Positions 32,823 through 42,636 are shown, numbered from the stretch's first letter. The stretch: DNA of 64,000 nucleotides from Candidatus Electrothrix communis (GCA_030644725.1 CP130629.1:2581501-2645500); one strand, 5' to 3'. Numbers and translations are program-made. The notes: generated by a model not told the origin, from the letters alone.

Positions 32823-34751
32823 CTAAAAGGCATTTTTCCAGGGATCATTATCCGAATCTTTTTTCATTGCAGATGCCTCAAGTTCCTCACGATAGCATCT
32901 GTTTTTCAGGTTGCGCAATTCTTCAAGGATGCGCAAATAACTTCCCTGGGTGCAGTCAAGGATGTCATTGAGCACCTTATTGCGCAGGTCTGACGGTAGA
33001 TGAATGCTGTGGGTTTGTAAAAAACGATGCAGATCCTCTTTGTTCACCGCGCTCAGCTCGTTCAGAATTTCAAAGACACCACGGCCACCCAGATCAAGTT
33101 TGTCCGGTTGTAAGTCACTGGTCAAGGCTTTATAGAAATTTTCCGGTTGGTTGGTTGCATAGGAAAAACCAAGCAGGGCAAAGGCGCTTTCCGGGAGTAA
33201 GGGCAAAAATTCATTGGCCCACCATTTGAGATAGGTGCTGATATATTTGGGATGGAAGCGCTCCGGTGTTTGCAGTGGCTCATGACAGATATAGACCAGA
33301 ACCGGGTTTCCGGCTGTTCGGCAGCCATCGGTTCGGATTCGACCGGGGATAGAGGCCGGTGTTGACACCTCAAAGGCCTTGCATATCATTTCGCTCAGCG
33401 ATCTATGCGGATCAGCCATTTCTTCAGGCCAGACTGGAAAGATCGGATAAACATCAGTATCGTGCAATTCCTCCCGTAACTCCACATCAAGACGGCGGTG
33501 AAAGATGTTCAGTCCCTGTTCAGGATGTCCGTACCAGAGAAAGGCATAGCCCTTCACCTGCCTCGTTCGTAACATAGTCCGGATAAGGTAAGAAACCAAG
33601 CTGTACTGCACCTGTCTGTCTACCTTCAGATGCCAGTTCCCCTGATCATGTTGCGAACGGTCATCCTTTGGCAAAATCGGCGGGTTGGCCCGCCATCGCT
33701 CATAGCGACAGTGCAGCACCGGGGTCATCCAGCGGATATCTGCCGTGGTCAAGCCGAGACTTCCGAGACGAGAACGAGTTGCAGAAAGGGCTGTGTGGGG
33801 CGAATCCCCCCTGAGCAAAAGGGATTCCCAGAAGGCAAGGGCCTGGGGACGGGCCGCATTCATAAAAGCAGTGGTCCGGTTAGTGACCACTGCCGGAATA
33901 TGCTTGAGCAGCTGTCTTCCCGCACCGAGCAGACCACCGCTGTCTCCCTGACAGCAGTTGATATAGGCCAGCTTGGGCCGCTCATGCTCGGGCAGGCTAT
34001 GAAAGGCCGCTGCTAAATCCGGCAGAGGGGTTTCCACGGTCCGGCCTTTCTGATCAGCAAACAGCAACCGGGTTGCATGCTGATCACCGATACCGTGGCC
34101 GTAATAATAGAGGATGTCCGGCTGAAGGGCAGCCAGTTCCTCATAAAAGGAGGGGAGGTCGCTAACTATCCTGAAACACGAATCATCGCCATAGACAAGA
34201 TCAGCAGCCGTAAGCAGCTCTCTGATATCCTGAAGATGCTCTTCTGCTCCGGTTGCTTCCAACTTCTTTGGTTGCGGCACAACCGCAAGTATTTTCGGTC
34301 GTGGCGGCAGTTCATAGTCGGCGGTCTGTATGTCAGCGGACAGGGAAACGGACCAGCCCATGGTAGAGAGAAAAACACCTTCATGGGCAAGCAACACCCA
34401 GGGAAGACGGGCGATGTTTTCATCCTTGGTGATGATCCGCACCTCAACACCTGTACCGTCCTCTGCCAGATCATAGGGCGAGACCTTGCCGAAAATCTGT
34501 TGGTAGAGATAATGCCCTACCTCAACTTGGCCGCGCTCGTCGAGATATGCATTTATCCAGTCTTGATTGGAGCAAATAAGGGCCTGAGAAAGATCATCCA
34601 GGATAACCTCCCTCCCTTTCAGGGGAAGGACGTCATCGGGAGAAAGCTTCGGTGGCGCTCCTGACACGATGGCCCGTTCCTCTCCGCAACGATGAACACG
34701 CACAGAGCTGTCGGTGATCGTGATCAGGTAGCGGGGGAAGAAAGGTGGCAT
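32823..34751 (-). CDS. CHAT-domain caspase-like protease with C-terminal STAND-like region
   Basis: 642 residues. A beta-rich N-terminus (about 1-100) leads to a CHAT domain with IARLPWVLLAHEGVFLS, the catalytic His in ILYYYGHGIGDQHATRL and Cys in KLAYINCCQGDSGG, then VVTNRTTAFMNAARPQALAF and the closing ALSATRSRLGSLG. Residues about 370-560 (VQYSLVSYLIRTMLRTRQVKGYAFLW is one run; then FHPKYISTYLKWW) look like an inactive STAND-type NTPase domain, since no Walker A is seen. Such fusions are adaptors or effectors in bacterial conflict and cell-death systems. First gene of the cluster. Confidence 0.85.
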   Translation of the reverse strand: MPPFFPRYLITITDSSVRVHRCGEERAIVSGAPPKLSPDDVLPLKGREVILDDLSQALICSNQDWINAYLDERGQVEVGHYLYQQIFGKVSPYDLAEDGTGVEVRIITKDENIARLPWVLLAHEGVFLSTMGWSVSLSADIQTADYELPPRPKILAVVPQPKKLEATGAEEHLQDIRELLTAADLVYGDDSCFRIVSDLPSFYEELAALQPDILYYYGHGIGDQHATRLLFADQKGRTVETPLPDLAAAFHSLPEHERPKLAYINCCQGDSGGLLGAGRQLLKHIPAVVTNRTTAFMNAARPQALAFWESLLLRGDSPHTALSATRSRLGSLGLTTADIRWMTPVLHCRYERWRANPPILPKDDRSQHDQGNWHLKVDRQVQYSLVSYLIRTMLRTRQVKGYAFLWYGHPEQGLNIFHRRLDVELREELHDTDVYPIFPVWPEEMADPHRSLSEMICKAFEVSTPASIPGRIRTDGCRTAGNPVLVYICHEPLQTPERFHPKYISTYLKWWANEFLPLLPESAFALLGFSYATNQPENFYKALTSDLQPDKLDLGGRGVFEILNELSAVNKEDLHRFLQTHSIHLPSDLRNKVLNDILDCTQGSYLRILEELRNLKNRCYREELEASAMKKDSDNDPWKNAF

Positions 34752-34789
34752 GGTTTTGAAATGATTTTCCTGTCTTTTTCCTGGTGATG

Positions 34790-34866
34790 ACGTAAGGGCG
34801 TTTCGCGAAACGCCCTTACCATTCGTACATCCTAATGTGTAGGGGCAGGCCCCCGTGCCTGCCCAG
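34790..34866. repeat. Short hairpin repeats, copy 7
   Basis: TAAGGGCGTTTCG-CGAAACGCCCTTA palindrome followed by GGGGCAGGC...GCCTGCCC, upstream of the CHAT gene. Confidence 0.65.
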
Positions 34867-34901
34867 AAAATTTCATTGCCGGTGCAGAAAGCCGGAAATG
34901 T

Positions 34902-35684
34902 TCATGCCGTCTTTTGCCCCTCCTCTCCTTTTTGTTGCCCTTCCTCCTGTCGGCTATGCCACAAAAATTTCCTGCACACCCCACGAATCAGGCTAGCCTC
35001 TTTCTTTTTGATCTTAGTCCGGCTGAGAAACTGGCGGATATTGCGCATCCAGTAGGTCTTATTGGTATGGCGAATAAAGGTGGTCTTGGTCAGGGCATCT
35101 TCAATATGTTCGTACATCCCTTCCAGATCATAGGAATTGGCATATTGACTCTCGCCATACATGTTGGCCGGTTCATCCAGCCTGCTGACCGCCATAGAAA
35201 GCTCATAGCAATGAATGGCGACGGCCTGGGCCAGATTGAGCGAGGAAAAATCCGCTGTGGGGATGGTGGAGGTAAACTGGCAGAAATCAAGGTCTTCATT
35301 GGTCAGACCGCTGCTTTCCTGCCCGAACATCAGGCCGATTCGATGACCGGCAGCCAGCGAAGCCAACTCCGTCATAACTGCGTGCGGGGCCTTTTCCAGA
35401 ACCCGATGCCTCCCTTGCCGAGCCGTTGTGCCGACAATGAAATGATAGGGTTCTGCTGCCTCCCGAGTGTTATCAACGAGTCGAAGATCACGAATAAGAT
35501 GGGCCGCCTTATGGGTGGCCATCTTTAACATTCGCTCCTGATCCGGTGCTTCCTTGGCAACTACTGTCAGCTGTTCAATGCCGAAGTTGCAGGCGATACG
35601 GGCCGAGGCTCCGATATTTTCCGGATATTTCGGACGAACCATGATCAGGCCGCTGCCGGACAGGGTGTTAATTGGTTGAGACAA
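34902..35684 (-). CDS. trmJ: tRNA 2'-O-methyltransferase TrmJ-type (SPOUT)
   Basis: 260 residues. SPOUT-knot marks: IMVRPKYPENIGASARIACNFG at the start, HFIVGTTARQGRHR, GLMFGQESSGLTNEDLD and SSLNLAQAVAIHCYELSM. TrmJ methylates the ribose of position 32 in tRNAs. The frame begins with TTG (35684), supported by AAGGAG 10 bp upstream; no closer ATG fits the conserved N-terminus. The C-terminal tail (about 220-260) is Lys/Glu/Gln-rich. Confidence 0.9.
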   Translation of the reverse strand: MSQPINTLSGSGLIMVRPKYPENIGASARIACNFGIEQLTVVAKEAPDQERMLKMATHKAAHLIRDLRLVDNTREAAEPYHFIVGTTARQGRHRVLEKAPHAVMTELASLAAGHRIGLMFGQESSGLTNEDLDFCQFTSTIPTADFSSLNLAQAVAIHCYELSMAVSRLDEPANMYGESQYANSYDLEGMYEHIEDALTKTTFIRHTNKTYWMRNIRQFLSRTKIKKKEASLIRGVCRKFLWHSRQEEGQQKGEEGQKTA

Positions 35685-35738
35685 GGTATGAATACTCCTT
35701 AGGGATTCAACAAGAAATATCTCCTCCCTTCTGTCGGG

Positions 35739-35824
35739 GCCGTAGGGGCGACCGGCGGTCGCCCTGTTCTACCGGGCAAACACTTCGCCCTTTAGAGGGC
35801 TGACACGCAGGTCTGCCCCTACAG
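35739..35824. repeat. Short hairpin repeats, copy 8
   Basis: GGGGCGACCGGCGGTCGCCC and further GGGC/GCCC pairs with AGGTCTGCCCCTAC at the end, upstream of nothing but between trmJ and the coiled-coil gene. Confidence 0.6.
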
Positions 35825-35867
35825 CCCTTTATCTCAAAAGGGGTTTCTTATTTTTTGAAGAATTTTT

Positions 35868-36386
35868 TTACAGGTTGGCCGGATCTTCAAGCTCCAGATG
35901 CCGGTTGACGGGCTTTTTCTCTTCTGCTGAGGAAGAGGAATACGAGGCCGGAGAGGATCCGGTCATTCGTTTAAAAAAGGGCAGAATACCTTTTTCCGCA
36001 TTGCGCATCTCTTCCTCCGCCTCTTTCAGGGTGATCTGCCAAGCCGGGGCAAAACCAGGAGATTTTTCAAACATGGTCTCAATGGCCTTTTGATACACCT
36101 GGGTCTGACGGACTTCCTGTTTCGTCGGTTTTTGGTTCAGGACTTGAATCATATTGCGGAGATTGTCCCGCTCCTGCTTGACCTGATCAAGCTGTTCCTT
36201 GCGGCGTTCATTATCTGCGGATTCAATTTCGAATTTGGTGTGCAGATGATCACGCAGCTTTCTGATCTCCGCATTGAGTACCCGCGCCTTGATCAGAGAG
36301 CGAAACCAGAAGACCACAGCGAAAACCAGCCCGATCGCCAAACCGAATAAAAAAGGATAGTCAGAAATACTTGCTAATTCTTCCAT
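35868..36386 (-). CDS. Membrane-anchored coiled-coil protein, unknown
   Basis: 172 residues: one N-terminal helix (FLFGLAIGLVFAVVFWF), then a coiled coil of about 60 residues (IRKLRDHLHTKFEIES, NERRKEQLDQVKQERDNLRN), then a globular end (FAPAWQITLKEAEEEM) and a Ser/Glu-rich tail. No family recognised. Between trmJ and rnr on the same strand. Confidence 0.7.
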   Translation of the reverse strand: MEELASISDYPFLFGLAIGLVFAVVFWFRSLIKARVLNAEIRKLRDHLHTKFEIESADNERRKEQLDQVKQERDNLRNMIQVLNQKPTKQEVRQTQVYQKAIETMFEKSPGFAPAWQITLKEAEEEMRNAEKGILPFFKRMTGSSPASYSSSSAEEKKPVNRHLELEDPANL

Positions 36387-36589
36387 AAGAGACCTCGTAG
36401 ACGAAAAGTTATTTTATTGCGAAGCTCCCCCGCGCTCCCTTTCTCTTCGGGATGGCGGGGAATGTAGACGCATCAGGGCTGTCCAGAGAGCCTGCTCTCC
36501 ATTCCGCCTGATTGTGTAAAAGGAATATTCTTATTTGAATTCGTCGGGTTCGTCAAGAAAAGAACAGATGGCCCCGCGTCCTGGTTCGC

Positions 36590-38782
36590 TTATTTCTCTT
36601 TCTGATCAACCAGAGAAAAGGTGACTTTTCTGCTCAACATGTCGACCTGATCAAGCTGCACCTGAACACGATCACCCAACCGAAGGCTCTTTCCTGTCCG
36701 CTCACCGACCAGTTTATGGCCCTTATTATCATAACGGTAATAATCATCCTTCATCTCACTGACCGGAACAGCACCACTGATCAGACAGTCAGCCAATTCT
36801 ACAAAAAGACCAAAGGAGGTCACCCCGGAAATGATCGCCTCAAACTGCTCTGTCACCTTATCGCGTAGATACAGGGCAGCCAACCGAGCCTGAACATCGC
36901 GTTCGGCCTCCACCGCAACCCGTTCACGCGCAGAGAGAAAGGTACCAGCTGCTTCCGCGTTTACTCCGGCGGGCAGAATTTTCCCTCCAGACCCTTTACC
37001 GGTTTTTCTGAGCAGCAGATTCTGCATGACCCGATGAGTCACCAAATCCGGATAACGCCGGATAGGCGAGGTGAAATGGATATAGTATTCCGCAGCCAGC
37101 CCAAAGTGCCCGTAATTTTTCGGTGTGTATCTGGCCCGTTGCATGGTGCGGAGCAGGAGATTATTGACCACGTATTCCGTGGAGGAATCCTTGGACATCT
37201 CCAGGACCCCGGCAAACCAGGAGGGCGTGAGTTCCGTTTTAGGAAGCTTGAGCCCCAGTGACCAGGCCAGCTCAGCAAAATCCTTTACCTTCGCCTCATC
37301 CGGTTCTTCATGCACCCGAAACAAAACCGAGGCCCCGGCTTGATCCAGGGTCTCGCCCACTGCCTCGTTAGCAGCCAGCATAAACTCCTCAATCAGCAGA
37401 TGGGCCTGATTACGCTTCAGCCGGGTAATGGAACTAACGCTGTCTCCTTCAAGCGTAATATTGCTCTCCGGAACCGTAAAGCCCAAGGCCCCTCGCTGCA
37501 TACGCTGCCTGTTAAGCAGATCAGAAAGCTCTTTGGCTTTCTCCAACATGGGCAGCAGGGATTTATGTTCCCGACGCGCTTCCTTGTCGCGAAGATAGAT
37601 CGCCTGATGAACCGCATCATAGGTAAAACGCTGATGGCTGCGGATCAGACTCCGGGTAAATTTGGCCCCGGTCCGGCTGCCTTGTTGATCAAAATCCAGG
37701 ATAGCGGTAAAGGCGGGGCGATCCTGGTCAGGAACCAGCGAGCAGAGATCATTGGAAAGCCGTTCCGGCAACATGGGTAAAACCAGATCCGGTAAATACA
37801 CGCTGGTGCCGCGCTGGTACGCCTCCTGATCAATGGCAGATCCCGGTCGGACATAATGACTGACATCGGCAATGGAGACAAAAAGCCGAAAGCCCTTCTT
37901 GGTTTTCTGAACCGCAATGGCATCGTCAAAATCCTTGGCCGTGGCCCCGTCAATGGTGACATGGCGAAGATAGCGCAGATCTTTTCTGCCCGGCTCAGGC
38001 TCGGTCAGCGGCACCAAGTCGGCTGCTGCCCGCTCCACGTTTTTCGGAAAAGAACGGGGCAGTTGAAACTGCTCCACAGCCATACGGATCTGGACCTGCA
38101 CCGATTCTGCCGACCCGAGAATTTCCACAATCTTCCCCACCGGCATCCGCTGTTTGGCCCCGTAATCAAGGATCTCCACCCGCACAGCCATCCCGTCCTC
38201 GGCATCCATAGCATCATTGCGACGGACCTGGATACTGGTAGGCAGCTTCTCATTATCCGGGGCCACATAACCGGTATTTTTCCCGCTCATGTAAATCCCG
38301 CAGACATGGGTGAAGGCCCGTTTTTCCACCTCCACGACTTCGCCCTCCGGCCGATTGGGAGAGCCAGCAGGCTGAATCATAACCGTATCGCCGTGGGTTG
38401 CCCCGTTCAGGGCTGCGGCAGGGATAAAGATATCCTTCTGTTGCCTGGCCACATTGCCCTCAAGCACGGCAAAACCAAAACCTTTGGCAGTAAGGGAAAG
38501 GGTCGCTCGGACCGGTTCTTTCCTGTCCGCGATAACCCAGCGCTGTCTTCGCCGATGCAGCTTGCCATCTTTCTCCAAGCGAGCAAGCGTTTCTTTAAGG
38601 AGTTTTCGGGAAGGCTGGGTTGGAGCCAGCTCGTTTATGATTGTATCCAGAGAGACCGATTTTGTCTGTTTCTGAAAAAAGGAGAGCAAGGTTTTGCTCA
38701 GGGAATGTTCTTGATCGTTGTGCTGCCGAGTCTTCGGGAAGCCAGTTGTCTTCCTGGACCCTCTATTTCTTTTTTTTGCCAT
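36590..38782 (-). CDS. rnr: Ribonuclease R
   Basis: 730 residues, the usual RNase R length. Order: basic N-terminus with a winged-helix part (about 25-85), cold-shock domains (KGFGFAVLE, KDIFIPAAALNGATHGD), the RNB catalytic domain with the acidic cluster in IDGATAKDFDDAIAV, and a C-terminal S1 domain (FEAIISGVTSFGLFVEL). Degrades structured RNA 3' to 5'. Divergent from the SpoT-like gene with a 156-bp gap. Confidence 0.96.
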   Translation of the reverse strand: MAKKRNRGSRKTTGFPKTRQHNDQEHSLSKTLLSFFQKQTKSVSLDTIINELAPTQPSRKLLKETLARLEKDGKLHRRRQRWVIADRKEPVRATLSLTAKGFGFAVLEGNVARQQKDIFIPAAALNGATHGDTVMIQPAGSPNRPEGEVVEVEKRAFTHVCGIYMSGKNTGYVAPDNEKLPTSIQVRRNDAMDAEDGMAVRVEILDYGAKQRMPVGKIVEILGSAESVQVQIRMAVEQFQLPRSFPKNVERAAADLVPLTEPEPGRKDLRYLRHVTIDGATAKDFDDAIAVQKTKKGFRLFVSIADVSHYVRPGSAIDQEAYQRGTSVYLPDLVLPMLPERLSNDLCSLVPDQDRPAFTAILDFDQQGSRTGAKFTRSLIRSHQRFTYDAVHQAIYLRDKEARREHKSLLPMLEKAKELSDLLNRQRMQRGALGFTVPESNITLEGDSVSSITRLKRNQAHLLIEEFMLAANEAVGETLDQAGASVLFRVHEEPDEAKVKDFAELAWSLGLKLPKTELTPSWFAGVLEMSKDSSTEYVVNNLLLRTMQRARYTPKNYGHFGLAAEYYIHFTSPIRRYPDLVTHRVMQNLLLRKTGKGSGGKILPAGVNAEAAGTFLSARERVAVEAERDVQARLAALYLRDKVTEQFEAIISGVTSFGLFVELADCLISGAVPVSEMKDDYYRYDNKGHKLVGERTGKSLRLGDRVQVQLDQVDMLSRKVTFSLVDQKEK

Positions 38783-38938
38783 TCGTCTTCTGTTTTTCCC
38801 TGATCCTTCGTTTTTTCAGATAGGGGAGGACAGATTTTCTCCATAGTTTCTTCAGTTATCTTAGTTTAATTATCCTGAAGATTAGTGTACATTACTTTTC
38901 AACAAATAAAAAGCAACGTCTAAGGAAAGGAAAGGAAT

Positions 38939-41041
38939 ATGGGGCGGTTTGATCTGGAAAAGTATCGACAGGAGATGTCATCATTCATAGGCTCAGGAGA
39001 TGAGACTTCGGTATTCTATGAGGCCCTAGACTTCGCTTTTTCCGCTCATGACGGTCAGATGCGCAAGTCCGGCGATCCGTATATTATCCATCCCTGCGCA
39101 ACCGCCCGCATCCTTGCCGAGGAAATGGATGTCCATAACTGCGAAATCCTTGCTGCTGGCCTGCTTCATGATACTATCGAGGATGTGGATGACATCACGC
39201 CGGAGGTGATCCGGAAAAAATTCGGCCCCAATGTGGAGGCCATTGTCGTCGGGTGTACCAAGGTCAAACACCATAGCGGGGATAAACAGGCCCTGAAAAA
39301 ACTCGTTCATCGTCAGCTCTTCACCGGAGCTGCGGTCCGGCCCGAGGTGATGGTGGTCAAGCTGGCTGACCGGATGCATAACCTGCGGACCCTTGGGTCC
39401 ATGCCCCGCTATAAACGACAACGCATTGCCGAAGAAACCCTAGATTTTTACGCCCCCCTGGCCACGATTCTCGGCCTTTTCGCCCTGAAACGGGAGTTGT
39501 ACACCCGGGCCCTTGCCTATAAATTCCCCAAGCAGGGACAAAAACTCAGGCAATATATCAACAGGTTAGAAAGAAATCCTAATTTAGCTACCCTCACCGC
39601 CAATCTAAACGAGGGCCTAGCCGCAGCAGGTGTCAAGGCAGAGATAGCCGTCCGCACCAAGGGGCTCTGGGGCTATTATGATATTAGGAACCAGATCCTC
39701 AAAAAAGAACTGGAAGTGCCCCAAGAAATCCTGATTACTGTGGAACAAAGAACCGGTTGCTACCAGACGCTGGGTATCATGAACCAACTCTACCCACCTA
39801 TCCCCCGAACCATCCGCGATTTTATCGCCAATCCCAAGCCCACCGGCTATCAGGGGCTGCATGCACGGGCGATTATTGAAGGGAGGAAGTATCTCTTTAA
39901 GATACGCACTGAAGACATGGCCCGCCGTGCCCAGCGCGGTCTGGTCAAAGATTGGAACCCCAACGAGAAGAACCGAGGTCGCTTTGTTCGAGAAATCCAG
40001 GAGATGTTCGAAATCCTCGGTAATAACGATGCTGTTTCCTACCGGGACATGATCGCTGCTGGCGGACGCAAGGAGATCTACACCTATACACCTCAGGGTG
40101 ATCTTATCTGCCTGCCCGTGCATTCCGTAGTGCTGGATTTTGCCTTCCGTATTCACACTGATATCGGCCACACCTGCACAGGAGCAATTATCGGCAATCG
40201 AAAGGTGAAGCCGAATGAGGTGTTGCAAGACGGTAATGTGGTCAGAATTCTTCGCCGGAACCAGCCGATCAACTTCGACCTCAGCATGCAGCATTGCTGC
40301 CAGACCCCGAAGGCCAGAAGCGAGTTGACCAAGGTCTTTCGCAAAAGGATTCAGGCGGTGTCAGTGGAAACAGGTCGTTCCGTACTGGAGCAGGAAATGC
40401 GACGCTACGGCCTCTCGTATGATCTGCTTGAGCAGCAGGGCATGGAAAACATCCTGGTCTACTTCAATATTGCTTCCCGAGAAGAGCTGCTCCAGGAGGT
40501 CGGCCAAGGCCAATTGCGTTTGCGGGAGTTGATCTACGAAATCCGCAACGGCTTACAGATGAGAAGCAATGATATTTTGCCGCAGCCCACCGGCATCCTC
40601 AACCGCATTGAGTTAACCACGGTTGATCCGGTTGTGGTTAAATCATCAGCCTGCTGCAAACCAACCCCCCTTGATAAGGGCAGCGTTGGTCTGCTCAGCA
40701 GACGAGGGATTTCCCTCCATTGCAAGGACTGTTTTCAGCTGAAAAAACTAAAATTTCAGCGTGAAGATGCTGTTGAGGTTCAGTGGAAGCTCTCTGTCAC
40801 CCCGGTAAAAAAAGAGCAGAAGGTCACCATTCTCGCAGCAACGGCAAAACGTATTTTCAAACTCATTTCTATTGCCCCGGACGCCCTGCAAGTCACCGAT
40901 GTCCTACGAACCGGAAAGAAATCCACTGCCATCCCGTCCTGGGAAGTGCGCTTTACAGTCACCAATCTCCAGGGGCTGAAAAGAATTATCCGTCACCTGG
41001 ATCGCTCGGATCTGCGCTATTCCTTTGATTTTGAGCAGTAA
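38939..41041 (+). CDS. RelA/SpoT-family protein: intact hydrolase, degenerate synthetase
   Basis: 700 residues. The HD hydrolase is complete: H51 (YIIHP), H77-D78 and E81-D82 (LLHDTIEDVD), D144 (KLADRMHNLRT). The synthetase domain (about 235-340) keeps the fold marks CYQTLGIMNQLYPPIP, RDFIANPKPTGYQGLHA and KIRTEDM. It lacks the D-x-x-A-x-R motif (here EVPQEILIT at 259-267) and the V-E-V-Q-I-R-T glutamate (here YLFKIRT at 318-324). A TGS domain (about 370-440) and a C-terminal ACT domain follow. It should break down (p)ppGpp but probably not make it (inference). Ribosome site AAGGAAAGGAAT before ATG. Confidence 0.92.
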   Translation: MGRFDLEKYRQEMSSFIGSGDETSVFYEALDFAFSAHDGQMRKSGDPYIIHPCATARILAEEMDVHNCEILAAGLLHDTIEDVDDITPEVIRKKFGPNVEAIVVGCTKVKHHSGDKQALKKLVHRQLFTGAAVRPEVMVVKLADRMHNLRTLGSMPRYKRQRIAEETLDFYAPLATILGLFALKRELYTRALAYKFPKQGQKLRQYINRLERNPNLATLTANLNEGLAAAGVKAEIAVRTKGLWGYYDIRNQILKKELEVPQEILITVEQRTGCYQTLGIMNQLYPPIPRTIRDFIANPKPTGYQGLHARAIIEGRKYLFKIRTEDMARRAQRGLVKDWNPNEKNRGRFVREIQEMFEILGNNDAVSYRDMIAAGGRKEIYTYTPQGDLICLPVHSVVLDFAFRIHTDIGHTCTGAIIGNRKVKPNEVLQDGNVVRILRRNQPINFDLSMQHCCQTPKARSELTKVFRKRIQAVSVETGRSVLEQEMRRYGLSYDLLEQQGMENILVYFNIASREELLQEVGQGQLRLRELIYEIRNGLQMRSNDILPQPTGILNRIELTTVDPVVVKSSACCKPTPLDKGSVGLLSRRGISLHCKDCFQLKKLKFQREDAVEVQWKLSVTPVKKEQKVTILAATAKRIFKLISIAPDALQVTDVLRTGKKSTAIPSWEVRFTVTNLQGLKRIIRHLDRSDLRYSFDFEQ

Positions 41042-41052
41042 ACTCATAGAAC

Positions 41053-41084
41053 GATAGGGACACGGCATGCCGTGTCCCTACAGC
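41053..41084. repeat. Short hairpin repeat, copy 9
   Basis: AGGGACACGG-CATG-CCGTGTCCCT, a near-perfect palindrome between convergent genes; it could also serve as a bidirectional terminator. Confidence 0.65.
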
Positions 41085-41094
41085 CCCCTACACG

Positions 41095-41781
41095 CTAGCC
41101 AGCAAACCGCCACGGTTGCTGCGGAACAATCTGCTGAATAAACTGTTCCAGCAGATCATCGAATTCTTCTCGATTCATTTCCCGACTGCCAAAACGGAGC
41201 ATATGCTTTGTGGTCATCTGGCAATCCACAGCTCGTATATCCAAGCGCTCCGCGTTCTCCATCAAGGCAGCCAAGGCGACCTTTGAGGCATCGTCCTTGC
41301 GGCTGAACATAGATTCGCCAAAGAAAAACCGATCCAGACAGATACCGTACAGCCCGCCAACCAACTCTCCTTCAAACCAAGATTCCACAGAATGGGCAAA
41401 ACCCAGCTCATGGAGATGAATATAGGCCTCCAGCATTTCTTCGGTAATCCAGGTCCCTTCTCCCGCGTCCCGACGTATTGACGCGCAGGAGGTCATAACC
41501 TCTGCAAAAGCCGTGTCTGCACGAACCTCAAAGATATTTTTTCGGATTGTCCGGGCAAGTCGCTTGGGGAGATGAAATTCTTCTGGGAGCAGGACCAGTC
41601 TCGGCACAGGAGACCACCAAAGGATGGGTTCACTGTCGGAATACCAAGGAAAGATACCCTGCGAATAGGCGGCAAGAATGCGGGCCGGGGCAAGATCACC
41701 ACCCACAGCCAATAAGCCATCCGGCTCAGCAAGCTGTGGATCTGGAAAGATGATTTCATCAGGAAGTCGGAAAACGGGCAT
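41095..41781 (-). CDS. aat: Leucyl/phenylalanyl-tRNA-protein transferase
   Basis: 228 residues. Family marks: FPDPQLAEPDGLLAVGGDL, YSQGIFPWYSDSEPILWWSP, HELGFAHSVESWFEGELVGGLYGI, FFFGESMFSRKDDASKVAL and VDCQMTTKHMLRFGS. It adds Leu or Phe to the N-terminus of proteins and feeds the N-end rule pathway. The gene follows an unknown gene by 20 bp. Confidence 0.95.
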   Translation of the reverse strand: MPVFRLPDEIIFPDPQLAEPDGLLAVGGDLAPARILAAYSQGIFPWYSDSEPILWWSPVPRLVLLPEEFHLPKRLARTIRKNIFEVRADTAFAEVMTSCASIRRDAGEGTWITEEMLEAYIHLHELGFAHSVESWFEGELVGGLYGICLDRFFFGESMFSRKDDASKVALAALMENAERLDIRAVDCQMTTKHMLRFGSREMNREEFDDLLEQFIQQIVPQQPWRFAG

Positions 41782-41801
41782 AAACGCAATACAAGCTCAG
41801 G

Positions 41802-42236
41802 CTAGAGCTCTGGAGTTGCCCATTCAACAGCAAAGAATCCGCAATAGGTTATTTCCTTGGTCTCGGTATGCTTCCCTTCTGCATGGTGGAGCTCTTCAAC
41901 AATCTGGATGGAAAGCAGTTGCGGGCCGTCGACCCGTATCAGGAGATTCTTGACACGCGTTCCTTGGGCCAGGGTCTCGTTATATGAGGAAAGCGTTTTA
42001 TTAAAATTGAGTGCAGAGCCCTGTCTTCTTCCTGTGGGCAGAGCAGACCGCTGCTTGACTTTAAATTCACTCGTCAAGGCACTGAGGTCGTTTTCCGAGA
42101 TACGAAGGCTCCCCGGCGGTATTCCTGTTGCCAAGGGATAGCCTTGGTTATCCGCAATATTTGATCTTGAGGCATTGCTTATCGTAACACCGGCATCATA
42201 GAGAGCGACACTGTGGGCTTGACGGTACTCGTTCAT
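41802..42236 (-). CDS. Unknown cytoplasmic protein, operonic with aat
   Basis: 144 residues with no recognised family and no signal or membrane helix. Beta-rich end (VKNLLIRVDGPQLLSIQIVEELHH). Its 20-bp distance to aat on the same strand and open codon use make it a likely real gene. Ribosome site AAAGGATGAT, 10 bp or so before the ATG. Confidence 0.58.
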   Translation of the reverse strand: MNEYRQAHSVALYDAGVTISNASRSNIADNQGYPLATGIPPGSLRISENDLSALTSEFKVKQRSALPTGRRQGSALNFNKTLSSYNETLAQGTRVKNLLIRVDGPQLLSIQIVEELHHAEGKHTETKEITYCGFFAVEWATPEL

Positions 42237-42636
42237 TGCATATCATCCTTTGGCGGGCCTGTTGCATTCCCCTGTAACGTTTTGATTAATAAAACGACTC
42301 GATTTTATCTTTTTAGCTGAACACAAAGCGAAGTAAAAGTCAATATCCGGCGATGCTGGTTGTTGCAGAAGTCGCTACAGGACTACGGGAAAAGAGAGTT
42401 TTTAGCCCTCTCCTGTCTCTTTCCCTGCAATGACAAGCAATCATGATGAAGTGCTGTCGTTCTTACCGGATGGATGGGAATCTTGCAGGATTGGCATTTG
42501 AAGTGTAAGATTATGCAGAAATAATGATAGGTATCAGATATTCGTCCCGGCTCTGCACCTCGTTTCCGACTGAATACATTCTAAAAATTCTACCTCTGAT
42601 TCGCTGGAACTCACCGTTCAGCACACAGAATACCTC
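42237..42636. other. Intergenic region between divergent genes
   Basis: About 400 bp upstream of both flanking genes. I see no RNA gene, repeat or clear palindrome in it. Confidence 0.45.

Noticed and set aside
37856-38803. 315-codon plus-strand frame
   Set aside because: Complete antisense of rnr with no motif of its own.
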